DNA from: Natrinema salinisoli | GTDB taxonomy: Archaea > Halobacteriota > Halobacteria > Halobacteriales > Natrialbaceae | Direction: 5' to 3' | DNA length: 64,000 nt | Assembly (NCBI RefSeq): GCF_020405205.1 | Contig: NZ_CP084469.1 | Span: 434,001-498,000, forward strand | Shown: positions 16,874 through 25,782 of the stretch, in pieces | How the letters are laid out: the number at the start of each line of letters is the position of its first letter | How positions within the stretch are numbered: the first letter of the stretch is position 1 | The notes under the pieces: model-generated | The model's input: the letters and a program-made list of their open reading frames with translations, nothing else | Database searches by the model: none | What the model was told of the DNA's origin: nothing | Made by a program: the position numbers and the translations under genes

Positions 16874-17104
16874 GCCTATACAGAAGTAATCGAGAGCAGC
16901 CTACTTAATTTTGGTGGCCGTTTGCACACCAGAACTTCTCCTCTCGGGCCTGTACCGGTAATTTTTGTCCCATAATTCATTAGTTCGCCGATGAATGATG
17001 GCTATCACTTACATGCCTCGACGAACGTTGAACGCCACTGTCGGTAATTCGATCAATCGCCGCGGCGTATGACGATCGTCTGACTGGTATCCGCATCACC
17101 AATA

Positions 17105-17113
17105 TCTATATAT
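17105..17113 (+). promoter_or_regulatory. TATA box before 45-codon ORF
   Basis: TCTATATAT is one of the clearest TATA matches in the window and is centred about 29 bases before the ATG at 17138. No other plus-strand start lies nearby, so it argues for a real transcript here. Confidence 0.55.
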
Positions 17114-17137
17114 TGGAAGCGTGTTAGTCGGTATCGT

Positions 17138-17275
17138 ATGGGTGTTCGACATGTACGACCGTGGTGGGTCGTTCAGGAGCTGGTCGACGGAGCGCGAACG
17201 ATGCTAGAGACCGATCGTCCGACGGGGCGGTTTCCCGCACGAGCGAAGCGCGTCAGTACGTACGGCGGGCCGTAA
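17138..17275 (+). CDS. Possible small leaderless gene, 45 codons
   Basis: An ATG at leaderless distance from a strong TATA box opens a 45-residue frame beginning MGVRHVRPWWVVQELVDG, with a possible amphipathic helix (WWVVQELVDGARTMLE) and a basic end. It stops 6 bases before the convergent stop of the CHAT gene. I recognise no family. The frame could be chance, or the promoter could drive an RNA antisense to the CHAT 3' end. Confidence 0.35.
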   Translation: MGVRHVRPWWVVQELVDGARTMLETDRPTGRFPARAKRVSTYGGP

Positions 17276-17281
17276 ACGTAG

Positions 17282-19465
17282 TCAGCGTTCGAACTGGCGA
17301 CTCAGTTCTTTCGACCAGTAGATATCCCCGTCGTAGATCACCGACGCCGCCGTTTCGTCGAGCATGGTTGCGAGCGCCGACTCCGTGAGGGTGAAACTCG
17401 ATTCGTTCCCGCAGAGGTGGGCGTACTCGTTACCGTCGGTGTGGGGGAAATAGTACGAGCCGGTCACCCGCGTGGAGTAACAATCGAGCGTCAGCAGGTA
17501 CCGGCGTTCGCCATCGGCTTCGTCGAGTTCCTCGAGTTTCGCAGTCGTCGGAAGCTGGTTTTCACCCTGAACGAGCGAGTGGGTGCCGTCTCCGACGACG
17601 GCGTAGTCTTTGCCCATCATGATTCGCCTGCGGGCGAGTCCCATCGCCCGCTCGATGCTGAAGCCGTGGACCAGCAGTTTGGCGAACGTCGATCCGACTT
17701 TGACCGCGTGGTCGTTCAGGACTTTCGTGAACGTCACGGCACCGGCGACGATCCCCTTTTCGATCAACTGCATCCCTTCGTAATAGGAGCCACAGGCGTT
17801 GAGGAAGAACGTCTGTGCGTTGCACCGGTCGAGACTCGAGGTCGCGAGCGTCCCGTCGGGACACCGGAGTCCACTGGTCTCGCAGTGGCCGATATAGTGC
17901 ACGAAATCGTGATCGTCCTCGAAGATCCTGGCAAGTGCATCGGTTTCGAGGGACTCCGCGACGGTCACGTCCATGGAGAGGTCCTCCGATCGCTGGCGGT
18001 ATATTTCGGCGACGTCGTCGTGTTCGCCGGCCATCTCGGGATCGTTCAGCACGACGCAGATCGAGGTCGAATCGCTCGCCCGCTCGAGGAAGTCGAGTCG
18101 GTTGTGGTAGGCCTCGGGTGCGGATTTGAAGACGTCGATCGGAACGCCGTCCGCGAGCCAGCCGTGCGCTCGGCCGCCCCGGAGTTCGGGTTTGACGATG
18201 TCCACCGAGGCGACCTGTCCGGTGCTGGCCCTGTAGGAACCGATCGGTCCTCCGCTACTGGCGCCCGTTCGGGGATTGGTTCCGGCTCCGGCCCCTGCGC
18301 CGGGAACGGGTCCCTGACCCCGATAGAAGTCCTCGAGGGAGCGTTCGACCAGTTCCTGCCCCTCGAGTTCGGAGGTTCGAGGGGTGTAAATCATACTCAA
18401 CCGATCGAGCAGGAACGGCAGCGTTTCGACGCTGTCGTAGGTCGGCGTCACGTACGTCGACAGGTGCCACTCCGGGAGGCGGTGTTTGATCGCCGCGTAC
18501 GGGATGTCGAGATACGTAGCGAGTCGATCCTGCAGCGAGGCGTGGTACAGCGCTTCTGCATCGAGCCCGAGGGCATCCAGCAGGCTGCGCTCCGAAAGGT
18601 TCGTTCCGTAGGGGCCGACGTTACGCACCAGGCAGTCCAGGAAGAACGTCTTCCGGAGCAGCCGCTCGACGTCGCGCTCCAGCTCGGGCATCGGTGAAAG
18701 CTCCTTCTCGATCGCGTGATCGAGCAGTCGGAGTCGTGGCCGGGTGCGATCCGACCTGGGTCGGTTCCCGAGCACTTCCTCCGTCGTCCGCACCGTCGCC
18801 TGCACGTAGTACGCCAGCGGCGCAGTCGTGAACAACGACTCGTAGTCCGGCGGGACGACCAGTTCGATCCCGTTATCGGGAGTGTCGGACCGGATGTATT
18901 CCGGGACCTCGAGGGAATCGCCGTGCTCGATCAGCGAGGGATGGCCACGGAGGGTCGGGTACGACCGGTCCGGTCCGTCGGTTTTGTGCGAGGCGGCCAT
19001 GTGGGTGACGGCCTCGGCGATCGCCGACGGGGAGTCGGGGACGGTGATGGTGCCGGCGGGGAACTCGTGGCGGCACCGGACGCCGAGGATAACGCGAGTT
19101 CGGTCGGGAAAGGAGACGATGATCGACTCGTAGTCGTCGGTCTTCTGAATCGTTGCACCGCCGGAAAATCGGAGATAGGCCTTGATCTCCGTGTCGACGT
19201 CGACGACGTACTCGCCGGGAGACAGCGTGAGTGGGTCCCCGCTGGGGTCGAGTTCGTACTGGTCCTCGAGACCGAGCGAGAACGCGTAGACGACCGCGTG
19301 CGGGAACCGGAGCTCGTCCGTCGTCAGGACGATCGTATCGTCGACCGGACGCGAGATGTCGACGCCGGAGTCGTCGACGACGAGTTCGTCACCGTTGACC
19401 GTTAGCTCGGCGTTGTCCGCGTCGGTGACGTGGAGGGTGTCGCCGTCTACCGCCCACTCTATCAT
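17282..19465 (-). CDS. CHAT-domain (caspase-like) protein
   Basis: The 727-residue soluble protein has a CHAT protease fold in its C-terminal third. The catalytic dyad is visible as HYIGH (His527) and FFLNACGSYYEG (Cys558), followed by the typical GIVAGAVTFTKVL, SIERAMGLARRRIMMGKDYAVVGDG segment. Residues 1-380 form one or two further domains with no match I know (N-terminal beta-rich DTLHVTDADNAELTVNGDELVV; a helical middle with ERDVERLLRKTFFLDCLVRNVGPYG). A Gly/Ala/Ser linker (about 383-412) separates them from the CHAT part. CHAT enzymes are cysteine peptidases in programmed death or immunity, cutting a partner protein. No obvious partner or gasdermin is adjacent. Confidence 0.85.
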   Translation of the reverse strand: MIEWAVDGDTLHVTDADNAELTVNGDELVVDDSGVDISRPVDDTIVLTTDELRFPHAVVYAFSLGLEDQYELDPSGDPLTLSPGEYVVDVDTEIKAYLRFSGGATIQKTDDYESIIVSFPDRTRVILGVRCRHEFPAGTITVPDSPSAIAEAVTHMAASHKTDGPDRSYPTLRGHPSLIEHGDSLEVPEYIRSDTPDNGIELVVPPDYESLFTTAPLAYYVQATVRTTEEVLGNRPRSDRTRPRLRLLDHAIEKELSPMPELERDVERLLRKTFFLDCLVRNVGPYGTNLSERSLLDALGLDAEALYHASLQDRLATYLDIPYAAIKHRLPEWHLSTYVTPTYDSVETLPFLLDRLSMIYTPRTSELEGQELVERSLEDFYRGQGPVPGAGAGAGTNPRTGASSGGPIGSYRASTGQVASVDIVKPELRGGRAHGWLADGVPIDVFKSAPEAYHNRLDFLERASDSTSICVVLNDPEMAGEHDDVAEIYRQRSEDLSMDVTVAESLETDALARIFEDDHDFVHYIGHCETSGLRCPDGTLATSSLDRCNAQTFFLNACGSYYEGMQLIEKGIVAGAVTFTKVLNDHAVKVGSTFAKLLVHGFSIERAMGLARRRIMMGKDYAVVGDGTHSLVQGENQLPTTAKLEELDEADGERRYLLTLDCYSTRVTGSYYFPHTDGNEYAHLCGNESSFTLTESALATMLDETAASVIYDGDIYWSKELSRQFER

Positions 19466-19591
19466 TCGGTTGGCTGAATGTCACTGAGACAAGTTAGTTG
19501 TATCGGGCTGAGATGAATTTCCTGGGAAGCCACGTTCGACCGGAACGGATTCCCGACCAGGTAGTGGCTCGACTTGCCGGGGAAGGGTACA

Positions 19592-19598
19592 CTTATAC
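19592..19598 (+). promoter_or_regulatory. TATA box, glyA
   Basis: CTTATAC is centred 27 bases before the ATG at 19622. This supports that start over an in-frame upstream ATG at 19574, which lies upstream of the TATA box. Confidence 0.65.
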
Positions 19599-19621
19599 AG
19601 CCGCCAGACCGCATTTCGGAT

Positions 19622-20869
19622 ATGAACCACGATACGGTTCGGGACGTCGATCCCGCCGTCGCAGACGCCCTCGAGGGCGAGGTAGACCGCCAGCGAGAGA
19701 CGCTACAGATGATCGCCAGCGAGAACCACGCCAGCGAGGCCGTCATCGACGCGCAGGGGAGCGCGCTGACGAACAAGTACGCCGAGGGCTACCCGGGCGA
19801 GCGATACTACGGCGGCTGCGAGTACGCCGACGAGGTCGAAGGCCTCGCGATCGACCGCGCGACGGAACTGTTCGGTGCCGAGCACGTCAACGTCCAGCCC
19901 CACGCGGGGACACAGGCCAATCAGGCAGTCTACTTCGCGATGCTCGAGCCAGGCGACAAGATCCTCTCCCTGGACCTGAACCACGGCGGCCACCTCAGTC
20001 ACGGCCATCCGGCGAACTTCACGGGGCAGCTCTACGAGGTCGAACAGTACGAAGTCGACCCCGAAACGGGCTACATCGACTACGACGATCTCGCGGATCA
20101 CGCCGCCGAGTTCGACCCCGACATCATCGTCTCGGGGTACTCCGCCTACCCGCGCGAGATCGAGTGGGAACGTGTTCAGGCCGCCGCCGACGACGTCGAC
20201 GCGTTCCACCTCGCGGACATCGCCCACATCACCGGCCTCGTCGCCGCCGGCGTCCACCCCTCGCCGGTCGGCATCGCCGACTTCGTCACCGGTTCGACCC
20301 ACAAGACGATCCGTGCCGGTCGCGGCGGGATCGTCATGTGCGACGAGGAGTACGCCGACGACATCGACGCGGCGGTCTTCCCCGGCGGACAGGGCGGCCC
20401 GCTCATGCACAACATCGCCGGCAAGGCCGTCGGCTTCAAGGAAGCCCTCGAGCCCGAGTTCGAGGACTACGCCGAGCAGACGGTCGCGAACGCGAAAGCG
20501 CTCGGCGAGTCCCTCTCGGAGAACGGTCTCTCGCTCGTCTCCGAGGGCACGGACAACCATCTGGTTCTCGTCGACCTCCGCGAGAGCCATCCGGACACCT
20601 CAGGCGGCGACGCCGAAGAGGCGCTCGAGGAAGCCGGCATCGTCCTCAACGGGAACACGGTGCCCGGCGAGACGCGCTCGCCGTTCAATCCGAGCGGTAT
20701 TCGCGCCGGGACGCCGGCGCTGACCACGCGCGGTTTCGACGAGGACGACTGCCGGACGGTCGGCGACCTGATCGCTCGCGTCGTCGACGCTCCCGAGGAC
20801 GAGGCCGTCCTCGAGGACGTCCGTTCGGAGGTTGCGACGCTGTGTGAGGAGAACCCGCTGTACGAGTAA
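19622..20869 (+). CDS. glyA: Serine hydroxymethyltransferase
   Basis: GlyA interconverts serine and glycine while loading a one-carbon unit on folate. The 415-residue PLP enzyme has the N-terminal LQMIASENHASEAVIDAQGS, the YPGERYYGGCEYADEVE signature, and the PLP lysine motif VTGSTHKTIRAGRGGIV. It ends with the C-terminal domain containing GIRAGTPALTTRGFDEDD. It is first of a run of plus-strand genes ending in folD, the next enzyme in folate one-carbon metabolism. Confidence 0.97.
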   Translation: MNHDTVRDVDPAVADALEGEVDRQRETLQMIASENHASEAVIDAQGSALTNKYAEGYPGERYYGGCEYADEVEGLAIDRATELFGAEHVNVQPHAGTQANQAVYFAMLEPGDKILSLDLNHGGHLSHGHPANFTGQLYEVEQYEVDPETGYIDYDDLADHAAEFDPDIIVSGYSAYPREIEWERVQAAADDVDAFHLADIAHITGLVAAGVHPSPVGIADFVTGSTHKTIRAGRGGIVMCDEEYADDIDAAVFPGGQGGPLMHNIAGKAVGFKEALEPEFEDYAEQTVANAKALGESLSENGLSLVSEGTDNHLVLVDLRESHPDTSGGDAEEALEEAGIVLNGNTVPGETRSPFNPSGIRAGTPALTTRGFDEDDCRTVGDLIARVVDAPEDEAVLEDVRSEVATLCEENPLYE

Positions 20870-21027
20870 CGTCCTCCCCGCGCCGAAGCGCGAGGATTCT
20901 CGATTCGACTGTTTCTCTCTACGCCCCACCGAGAGCCGGAGGCGTATCGGCCCTGTTCTCGTTCGGGGGAGCGGTCCCTGTCACTCGCCGGCACGCGGTT
21001 TTTCAACAGAGTCACCGTACCGCCGCC

Positions 21028-21984
21028 ATGTCCACACGCCCGACGGGGACGATTCTGGACGGCGATCGGTTGCTCGCGCTCCGAGAGACGACGGCGACGA
21101 CGGCCTCGGCGCTAGCGGTCGAAGTGACGCCAGTGGCCGACCACATGGGTGCCTCGAGGGGCGACCACATCGACTGGGACGTCGACGACTACGAGGACGA
21201 GCCGATGCTCGTGTTTACCGGAATCGAGGACGCGGCCACCGCCGACGCGCCGTATCCTCGGCAACTCCGCGAGGAGAACGGCGAGGTCGTGGCACCGGTT
21301 CCGGACCCGCTGGTTCGTGCCGAGCCGCCCGCGGGACTCGGCCTCGAGATCGAGGCGTACGACGCCGACGACCCGTTGCTGTTCGACGCCATCACCGCCG
21401 GCGAAACGATCGGGCTCGTTCCAGTCCGGTTCGACGAGGGTCGGACGTATCGCGCCGAACCGCTACCGGGAGTCGCGGACGACAGCGACCCCGTCGCGGA
21501 GGAAGTCATCGACCACGAAGACCGCGGCGATCCGACACCCCGTCCCGAGACGATGAGTGCACCCATCGATCCGGAGGTGTTCGAGTCGACCCTCGCGGAG
21601 CCCGACCACGATGTCAGCGAAACCGACGTCGTCGGAGTCCTCGAGGCGATCGAGCGCCTCGATCTCGTCGGGACGGGTGACCACGTCGCTGGCGTCCCGC
21701 CGCTCTCCGCCGATCACCGGGCAGTCTGCCTCCTCGAGGACGACGTCTGGACGGATCGGTTGGGCCCCGAACTCGAAGCGAACGACGTCGACGTCGATCC
21801 CGACGCACTGGCCGTCGCGCGGACGGTTCACGAGCGCCAGGCCAGCGCGCTCATCGACGCGGCAGGCGCGACCGAGTATCGGGGGCTCGAGGACGAGTAC
21901 GCACCGGTAGTGACCGATGCGCGCGACACCGCCGAGTGGGACGTTTCGGAACCGGGTACCGCCGATCGAAGCGAGACGAACTGA
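21028..21984 (+). CDS. Haloarchaeal protein of unknown function
   Basis: This 318-residue acidic soluble protein has no signal peptide or membrane segment. The N-terminal half looks beta-rich (TGTILDGDRLLALRETTATTASALAVEVTPV, EPMLVFTGIEDAA). The C-terminal part is helical (DVVGVLEAIERLDLVGTGDHVAGV, DALAVARTVHERQASALIDAAGA). I recognise no motif. It lies between glyA and a hydrolase on the same strand, with gaps of 158 and 83 bases. Confidence 0.75.
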   Translation: MSTRPTGTILDGDRLLALRETTATTASALAVEVTPVADHMGASRGDHIDWDVDDYEDEPMLVFTGIEDAATADAPYPRQLREENGEVVAPVPDPLVRAEPPAGLGLEIEAYDADDPLLFDAITAGETIGLVPVRFDEGRTYRAEPLPGVADDSDPVAEEVIDHEDRGDPTPRPETMSAPIDPEVFESTLAEPDHDVSETDVVGVLEAIERLDLVGTGDHVAGVPPLSADHRAVCLLEDDVWTDRLGPELEANDVDVDPDALAVARTVHERQASALIDAAGATEYRGLEDEYAPVVTDARDTAEWDVSEPGTADRSETN

Positions 21985-22067
21985 TTCGTCAGGGGGTATC
22001 GGTCGCCGCTTCTCGTGTCGTTCCAGATGACGTAGCTTTTTCTACATGTATTACGTTATCTCTTGCC

Positions 22068-22880
22068 ATGACTGAGAGTCCGACAAGCGACATGTATCGA
22101 GCCAGACCCGATGCGCTGACGACCGACGTCGGTGACGGGCAGCCGATCGTCTTCGCTCACGGGACGCTGATGGACCGAACGATGTTCGCACCGCAACTCG
22201 AGGCCCTGAAAGACGAGTACCGAGCCATAGCATATGATCTACGCGCGCGTACGGACCGATACGCGCCGGGCTACGATCTGCGGGATCTGGCCGACGACTG
22301 CGATGCGCTGTTGGACGGAATCGGCGAGGACAGCGCCGTCATCGCCGGGATGTCGATGGGCGGGTTCATGGGCCTTCGGTTCGCGCTCGAGTACCCCGAG
22401 CGCGTCGACGGGCTCGTCTTGATCGACTCGATGGCAGCGCCGCACACCGCTGAAGAGCAGGAGGTCTACGGCGAGCTCGTCGAGCCGCTCGAGGGGTCGA
22501 CCGATTCGAACCCACGGGACCTGGCGGAAGGCGTGACGGGGTACCTCTTCGGCGAGACGACCCGCGAGGAGAACCCCGAACTGGTCGAGGCGTGGGTCGA
22601 CCGCTGGGCGACCTATCCCGGCGCGGCGGTCTACAACGAGTTGCACTCCTGGCTCGACCGGCCGGACGTGACCGATCGGCTCTCGGAGATCGACGTTCCG
22701 GTCCTGATCGTCCACGGCGAGGAGGATCCCTCGATCGATCCCTCGAGAGCCGAGCCGATGCTCGATGAACTCCCCGACGCCGAGATGGAACTGATTCCCG
22801 AGGCCGGTCACACGTCGAACCTCGAAAATCCGGAACCCGCCACCGACGCGATCAGATCGTTCCTCGACGAGCGATTCTGA
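22068..22880 (+). CDS. Alpha/beta hydrolase
   Basis: The 270-residue protein has the alpha/beta-hydrolase triad: nucleophile elbow GMSMGG (Ser96), acid in HGEEDPSIDP, and His in EAGHTSNLENP near the end. The oxyanion HGTL motif sits at residues 31-34. The general look is of the haloperoxidase/esterase branch; the substrate is unknown. The ATG at 22068 was chosen because a TATA-like stretch (22036-22044) precedes it at leaderless spacing; an in-frame upstream start at 21936 would overlap the previous gene. Confidence 0.9.
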   Translation: MTESPTSDMYRARPDALTTDVGDGQPIVFAHGTLMDRTMFAPQLEALKDEYRAIAYDLRARTDRYAPGYDLRDLADDCDALLDGIGEDSAVIAGMSMGGFMGLRFALEYPERVDGLVLIDSMAAPHTAEEQEVYGELVEPLEGSTDSNPRDLAEGVTGYLFGETTREENPELVEAWVDRWATYPGAAVYNELHSWLDRPDVTDRLSEIDVPVLIVHGEEDPSIDPSRAEPMLDELPDAEMELIPEAGHTSNLENPEPATDAIRSFLDERF

Positions 22881-22978
22881 GATGGCATGTCCACGAACGT
22901 GTATATTCTGGCCAGATATGGCGCTGTTCTGAGCACGAACCCGGGGATTAATGAGCCTCGCGGCCGCCCACTCGAGTA

Positions 22979-23872
22979 ATGACAGAGATCATCGACGGCA
23001 ACGCCGTCGCGAGCGAGATTCGCGACGATCTGACGGACGCGATCGAGACGCTGGCCGACGCGGGTTCGCGACCGGGACTGGCGACCGTGCTCATGGGCGA
23101 CGACCCCGCGAGCCAGACCTACGTGAACATGAAACAGCGCGACTGCGAGGAGGTCGGCATCGAGAGCCACCACGTCGACGTCGACGGCGATGCCCCGCCC
23201 GAGGAGCTGTACGATGCGATCGCGGACCTCAACGAGGACCCCGAGGTTCACGGATACATCGTCCAGGCCCCGGTCCCGGACCACGTCGACTACCGCGACG
23301 TGATCCGGCGGATCGACCCGATCAAAGACGTCGACGGGTTCCACCCCGAGAACGTCGGTCGGCTCGTCGCCGGCGACGCCCGGTTCCGGCCCTGCACTCC
23401 TCACGGCGTACAGAAACTGCTCGAGTCGGCGGACATCGAAACGGAGGGCAAGGACGTGACCATCGTCGGCCGTTCGGATATCGTCGGCAAGCCGCTCGCC
23501 AATCTGCTGATCCAGAAAGCCGACGACGGCAACGCGACGGTGACCGTCTGTCACTCGCGGACCGACGACCTCGCAGCGAAGACCCGGAGCGCGGACATCG
23601 TCGTCGCCGCCGCTGGCGTCCCGGAACTCGTCGACGGCTCGATGCTCTCGGTCGGGACGGTCGTCATCGACGTGGGCGTCAACCGCGTCGACGCCGACAC
23701 CGACAAGGGCTACGAACTCGTCGGCGACGTCGAGTTCGAGAGCGCGAAAGAGAAAGCGAGCGCGATCACCCCCGTCCCCGGCGGCGTCGGCCCGATGACG
23801 CGCGCGATGTTGCTTTACAACACGGTCAAGGCCGCGAGCCTGCAGGAAGACGTCGACGTCGAGCTTCCCTGA
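22979..23872 (+). CDS. folD: Methylene-THF dehydrogenase / cyclohydrolase FolD
   Basis: FolD oxidises methylene-folate and opens methenyl-folate to 10-formyl-folate. The 297-residue protein has the catalytic Tyr/Lys pair in YVNMKQRDCEEVGI (Tyr48, Lys52), the IVQAPVPDH loop (in place of the common QLPLP), IDPIKDVDGFHPENVGRL, the NADP-binding GRSDIVGKPLANLL, and the C-terminal PVPGGVGPMTRAMLLYNT signature. With GlyA three genes upstream it makes formyl groups for purine synthesis. Confidence 0.96.
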   Translation: MTEIIDGNAVASEIRDDLTDAIETLADAGSRPGLATVLMGDDPASQTYVNMKQRDCEEVGIESHHVDVDGDAPPEELYDAIADLNEDPEVHGYIVQAPVPDHVDYRDVIRRIDPIKDVDGFHPENVGRLVAGDARFRPCTPHGVQKLLESADIETEGKDVTIVGRSDIVGKPLANLLIQKADDGNATVTVCHSRTDDLAAKTRSADIVVAAAGVPELVDGSMLSVGTVVIDVGVNRVDADTDKGYELVGDVEFESAKEKASAITPVPGGVGPMTRAMLLYNTVKAASLQEDVDVELP

Positions 23873-23952
23873 ACTCCAACCGGAAACGCGTTCGCAAGTC
23901 GTCTCTGCGGATAGTTTTGCAGTCGGTCGTCCAAATCGCTCGTTCGATTCCG

Positions 23953-24678
23953 TCAGTCGATCGACCCGAATTCGAGCGCGTCAAGCCGTTCCTCGGCCTG
24001 GGAAAGTGCGACCTCGTCGCCGCGCAATCCGTTCGCCAGGTCGCGGGTCGCGCCGACGAGTCGCTCTGCGACCCGCGGGTCGACGTCGCCGTCGAGCATT
24101 CGAATCCGTTTGACGTGCTCACCGAGGGTCTCGAGGGCGGTCCGTTCGCTCGCGGTCAGTTCCCTGTCTTCCGTCCAGGTCCGGACGTCGCGGCGGTACT
24201 CCCGAACTGCGTTCGCGTACGCGAGTCCGCGAGCGGCCCGGAGCGATTTCGGAACCTCCTCCACGGGGGGTCGCGTGCCTCCGTCGGCGTCTCGGAGCAG
24301 GGAGAGGAAGTAGAGCTCCTCACGCTCCTCGAGCGTGATTTCGCGGGCGACGATGTCCGCAACGTGGAGCAGTTCGATCGCGGCGAGGTAGTCGTCGTCG
24401 AGTTCGCGGAGGCTGCCGGCGTTGACGAACCCTCGGCGGCGTACGTACTCGCGACACCGGTCTCGGGCCCGTTCGGCGAGGTCGTCGGTCGACGTCTCGT
24501 CGATCGCGTTTCGGACGGGGGTGAGATCGAACGCGACCTCGAGATCGGTGTGTTCGGTGCGTTCGTCGACGCCGACGCTTCGGAGGCTGCCACAGGCCGG
24601 ACATCCGACGCTCCCGGTCTCGTAGTACGACCAGCGCGTCCCACACTCCTTGCATTCGCGCTCACCCCGGATCTTCAT
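23953..24678 (-). CDS. Zinc-ribbon haloarchaeal protein (DUF7117 type)
   Basis: The 241-residue protein opens with a four-cysteine zinc ribbon: MKIRGERECKECGTRWSYYETGSVGCPACGS. The rest is helical, with segments DDYLAAIELLHVADIVAREITLEEREELYFLSLLRDAD and ERTALETLGEHVKRIRMLDGD. This fits the haloarchaeal family called DUF7117; the function is unknown, and the ribbon suggests nucleic-acid or protein binding. An in-frame ATG 204 bases upstream was rejected because the extra sequence looks random. Confidence 0.82.
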   Translation of the reverse strand: MKIRGERECKECGTRWSYYETGSVGCPACGSLRSVGVDERTEHTDLEVAFDLTPVRNAIDETSTDDLAERARDRCREYVRRRGFVNAGSLRELDDDYLAAIELLHVADIVAREITLEEREELYFLSLLRDADGGTRPPVEEVPKSLRAARGLAYANAVREYRRDVRTWTEDRELTASERTALETLGEHVKRIRMLDGDVDPRVAERLVGATRDLANGLRGDEVALSQAEERLDALEFGSID

Positions 24679-25168
24679 GGACGTCGCTACGGTCGGGACA
24701 CCAAAAGTCCCACCGGACCCATTACGCGGTAGTGACGGATCGCGGTCGGTCCACGGAGTGATTCTCACGACGGCTCGAGTTAGCCGTGCGATCTGAGAGC
24801 TGCTGTCCCCTTTCTCGAGACACATCCCGCCCTGTGAAGATGCGAGCACGGTGACAATCATCGATCGTTCGGCGTCGTTCAATACAGTATTATCGGGTAG
24901 TTAGCGCAGGCCACGTCGGAAAACGAGAGCGACGGATAACTCACGATCGGTTCCTGCAGGCCGAGTTCCGTCTTGGATCGCTCTTCCCAGACGACCACAC
25001 GGAACCGGTGCTTCGTCGGTGTTCGACTGCCGGACGACCATTGAGAATCGTTTCAGGACCGAAACTCCGTCCTTCCCGACGGAAACGGAGCGCGAGGTCC
25101 CCCACTCCCGGGCACCACCGACCGTCAGCGTGACGGCTTTTTTGCGTCCCCGGCCGAAAGTCACCGGT
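24679..25168. other. Gene-free intergenic region
   Basis: These 490 bases lie between divergent genes. Open frames exist on both strands but have scrambled composition and no recognisable protein. I see no strong hairpin. A spacer or untranslated RNA is possible. Confidence 0.4.
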
Positions 25169-25315
25169 ATGCGCGACGAAGAAGAAATCCGAGAGCAGTA
25201 CGAATTCCTCAAAGAACACCTGGAGAGCGACGAGATGCGACACGACGGCGTCGAGGAGATGTTCACGTACTACAAGCGCGCGATCGGGTGGGTACTCGAG
25301 GAAGAACACATCTGA
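25169..25315 (+). CDS. Small conserved haloarchaeal protein, 48 residues
   Basis: The 48-residue acidic helical protein (MRDEEEIREQYEFLKEHLESDEM, ending YYKRAIGWVLEEEHI) looks like a two-helix hairpin typical of small conserved haloarchaeal proteins. The in-frame extension back to 25019 looks non-coding and was discarded. Function unknown. Confidence 0.65.
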   Translation: MRDEEEIREQYEFLKEHLESDEMRHDGVEEMFTYYKRAIGWVLEEEHI

Positions 25316-25405
25316 TCGCGGCCGAGCGTAGCGGGGCCACTTCTCGTCGGCCACTACTCCACACCGTGTCGTTACATTTAAGTACTCTCCACAGCATCGT
25401 CCACG

Positions 25406-25435
25406 TGACGCTTCGCTTGGAGGGCCGAAGCGTCA
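25406..25435. repeat. Hairpin 1, 10-base perfect stem
   Basis: TGACGCTTCG (25406-25415) is followed by a 10-base loop and its exact complement CGAAGCGTCA (25426-25435). No gene is adjacent for which it would be an obvious terminator. Confidence 0.7.
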
Positions 25436-25461
25436 GCGGGGACCAATTCAGGGCGGCAAGC

Positions 25462-25491
25462 GATCGCGTGACACTTTTCCGTCACGCGATC
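25462..25491. repeat. Hairpin 2, 11-base perfect stem
   Basis: GATCGCGTGAC (25462-25472), an 8-base loop ACTTTTCC, and GTCACGCGATC (25481-25491) form a perfect stem 26 bases after hairpin 1. The two together look like a structured RNA or the end of a decayed mobile element. Confidence 0.7.
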
Positions 25492-25782
25492 TGCTTTCCT
25501 GTTTCGATACCACCACTCTCGCAGTGTCGACAGCGTCGCTGTATTATTTATATCTCAGAAGTCATTAATCCATCGTACAGATATATAATAGTACCGAAAT
25601 ACAATTCATGAACAGTAAACATGAATTGCTCATTATGTGTGGTTTAGCGGTCGATTCGTCACGGGTGTTATGAATCCACCGAGCTGAAAACGAGACTGCT
25701 CACTGGTAATAGGCCCCTTTCGGTCGTAACAACCCGATAGCCTTATTAAAATTCGACAGTAAGTAAGATTGGTACTTTCCCA

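Larger units (their letters stand above)
25316..25782. other. Gene-free region, partly AT-rich, with two hairpins
   Basis: This 467-base stretch has no convincing gene. It contains two strong hairpins (25406-25435 and 25462-25491), then an AT-rich part (about 25530-25640) and a second AT-rich patch (25741-25780) that probably carries the padR promoter. Confidence 0.55.

Noticed and set aside
22951-24732. Plus-strand frame of 593 codons
   Set aside because: It runs through folD in the wrong frame and into the opposite-strand zinc-ribbon gene; its composition is extreme in Arg.
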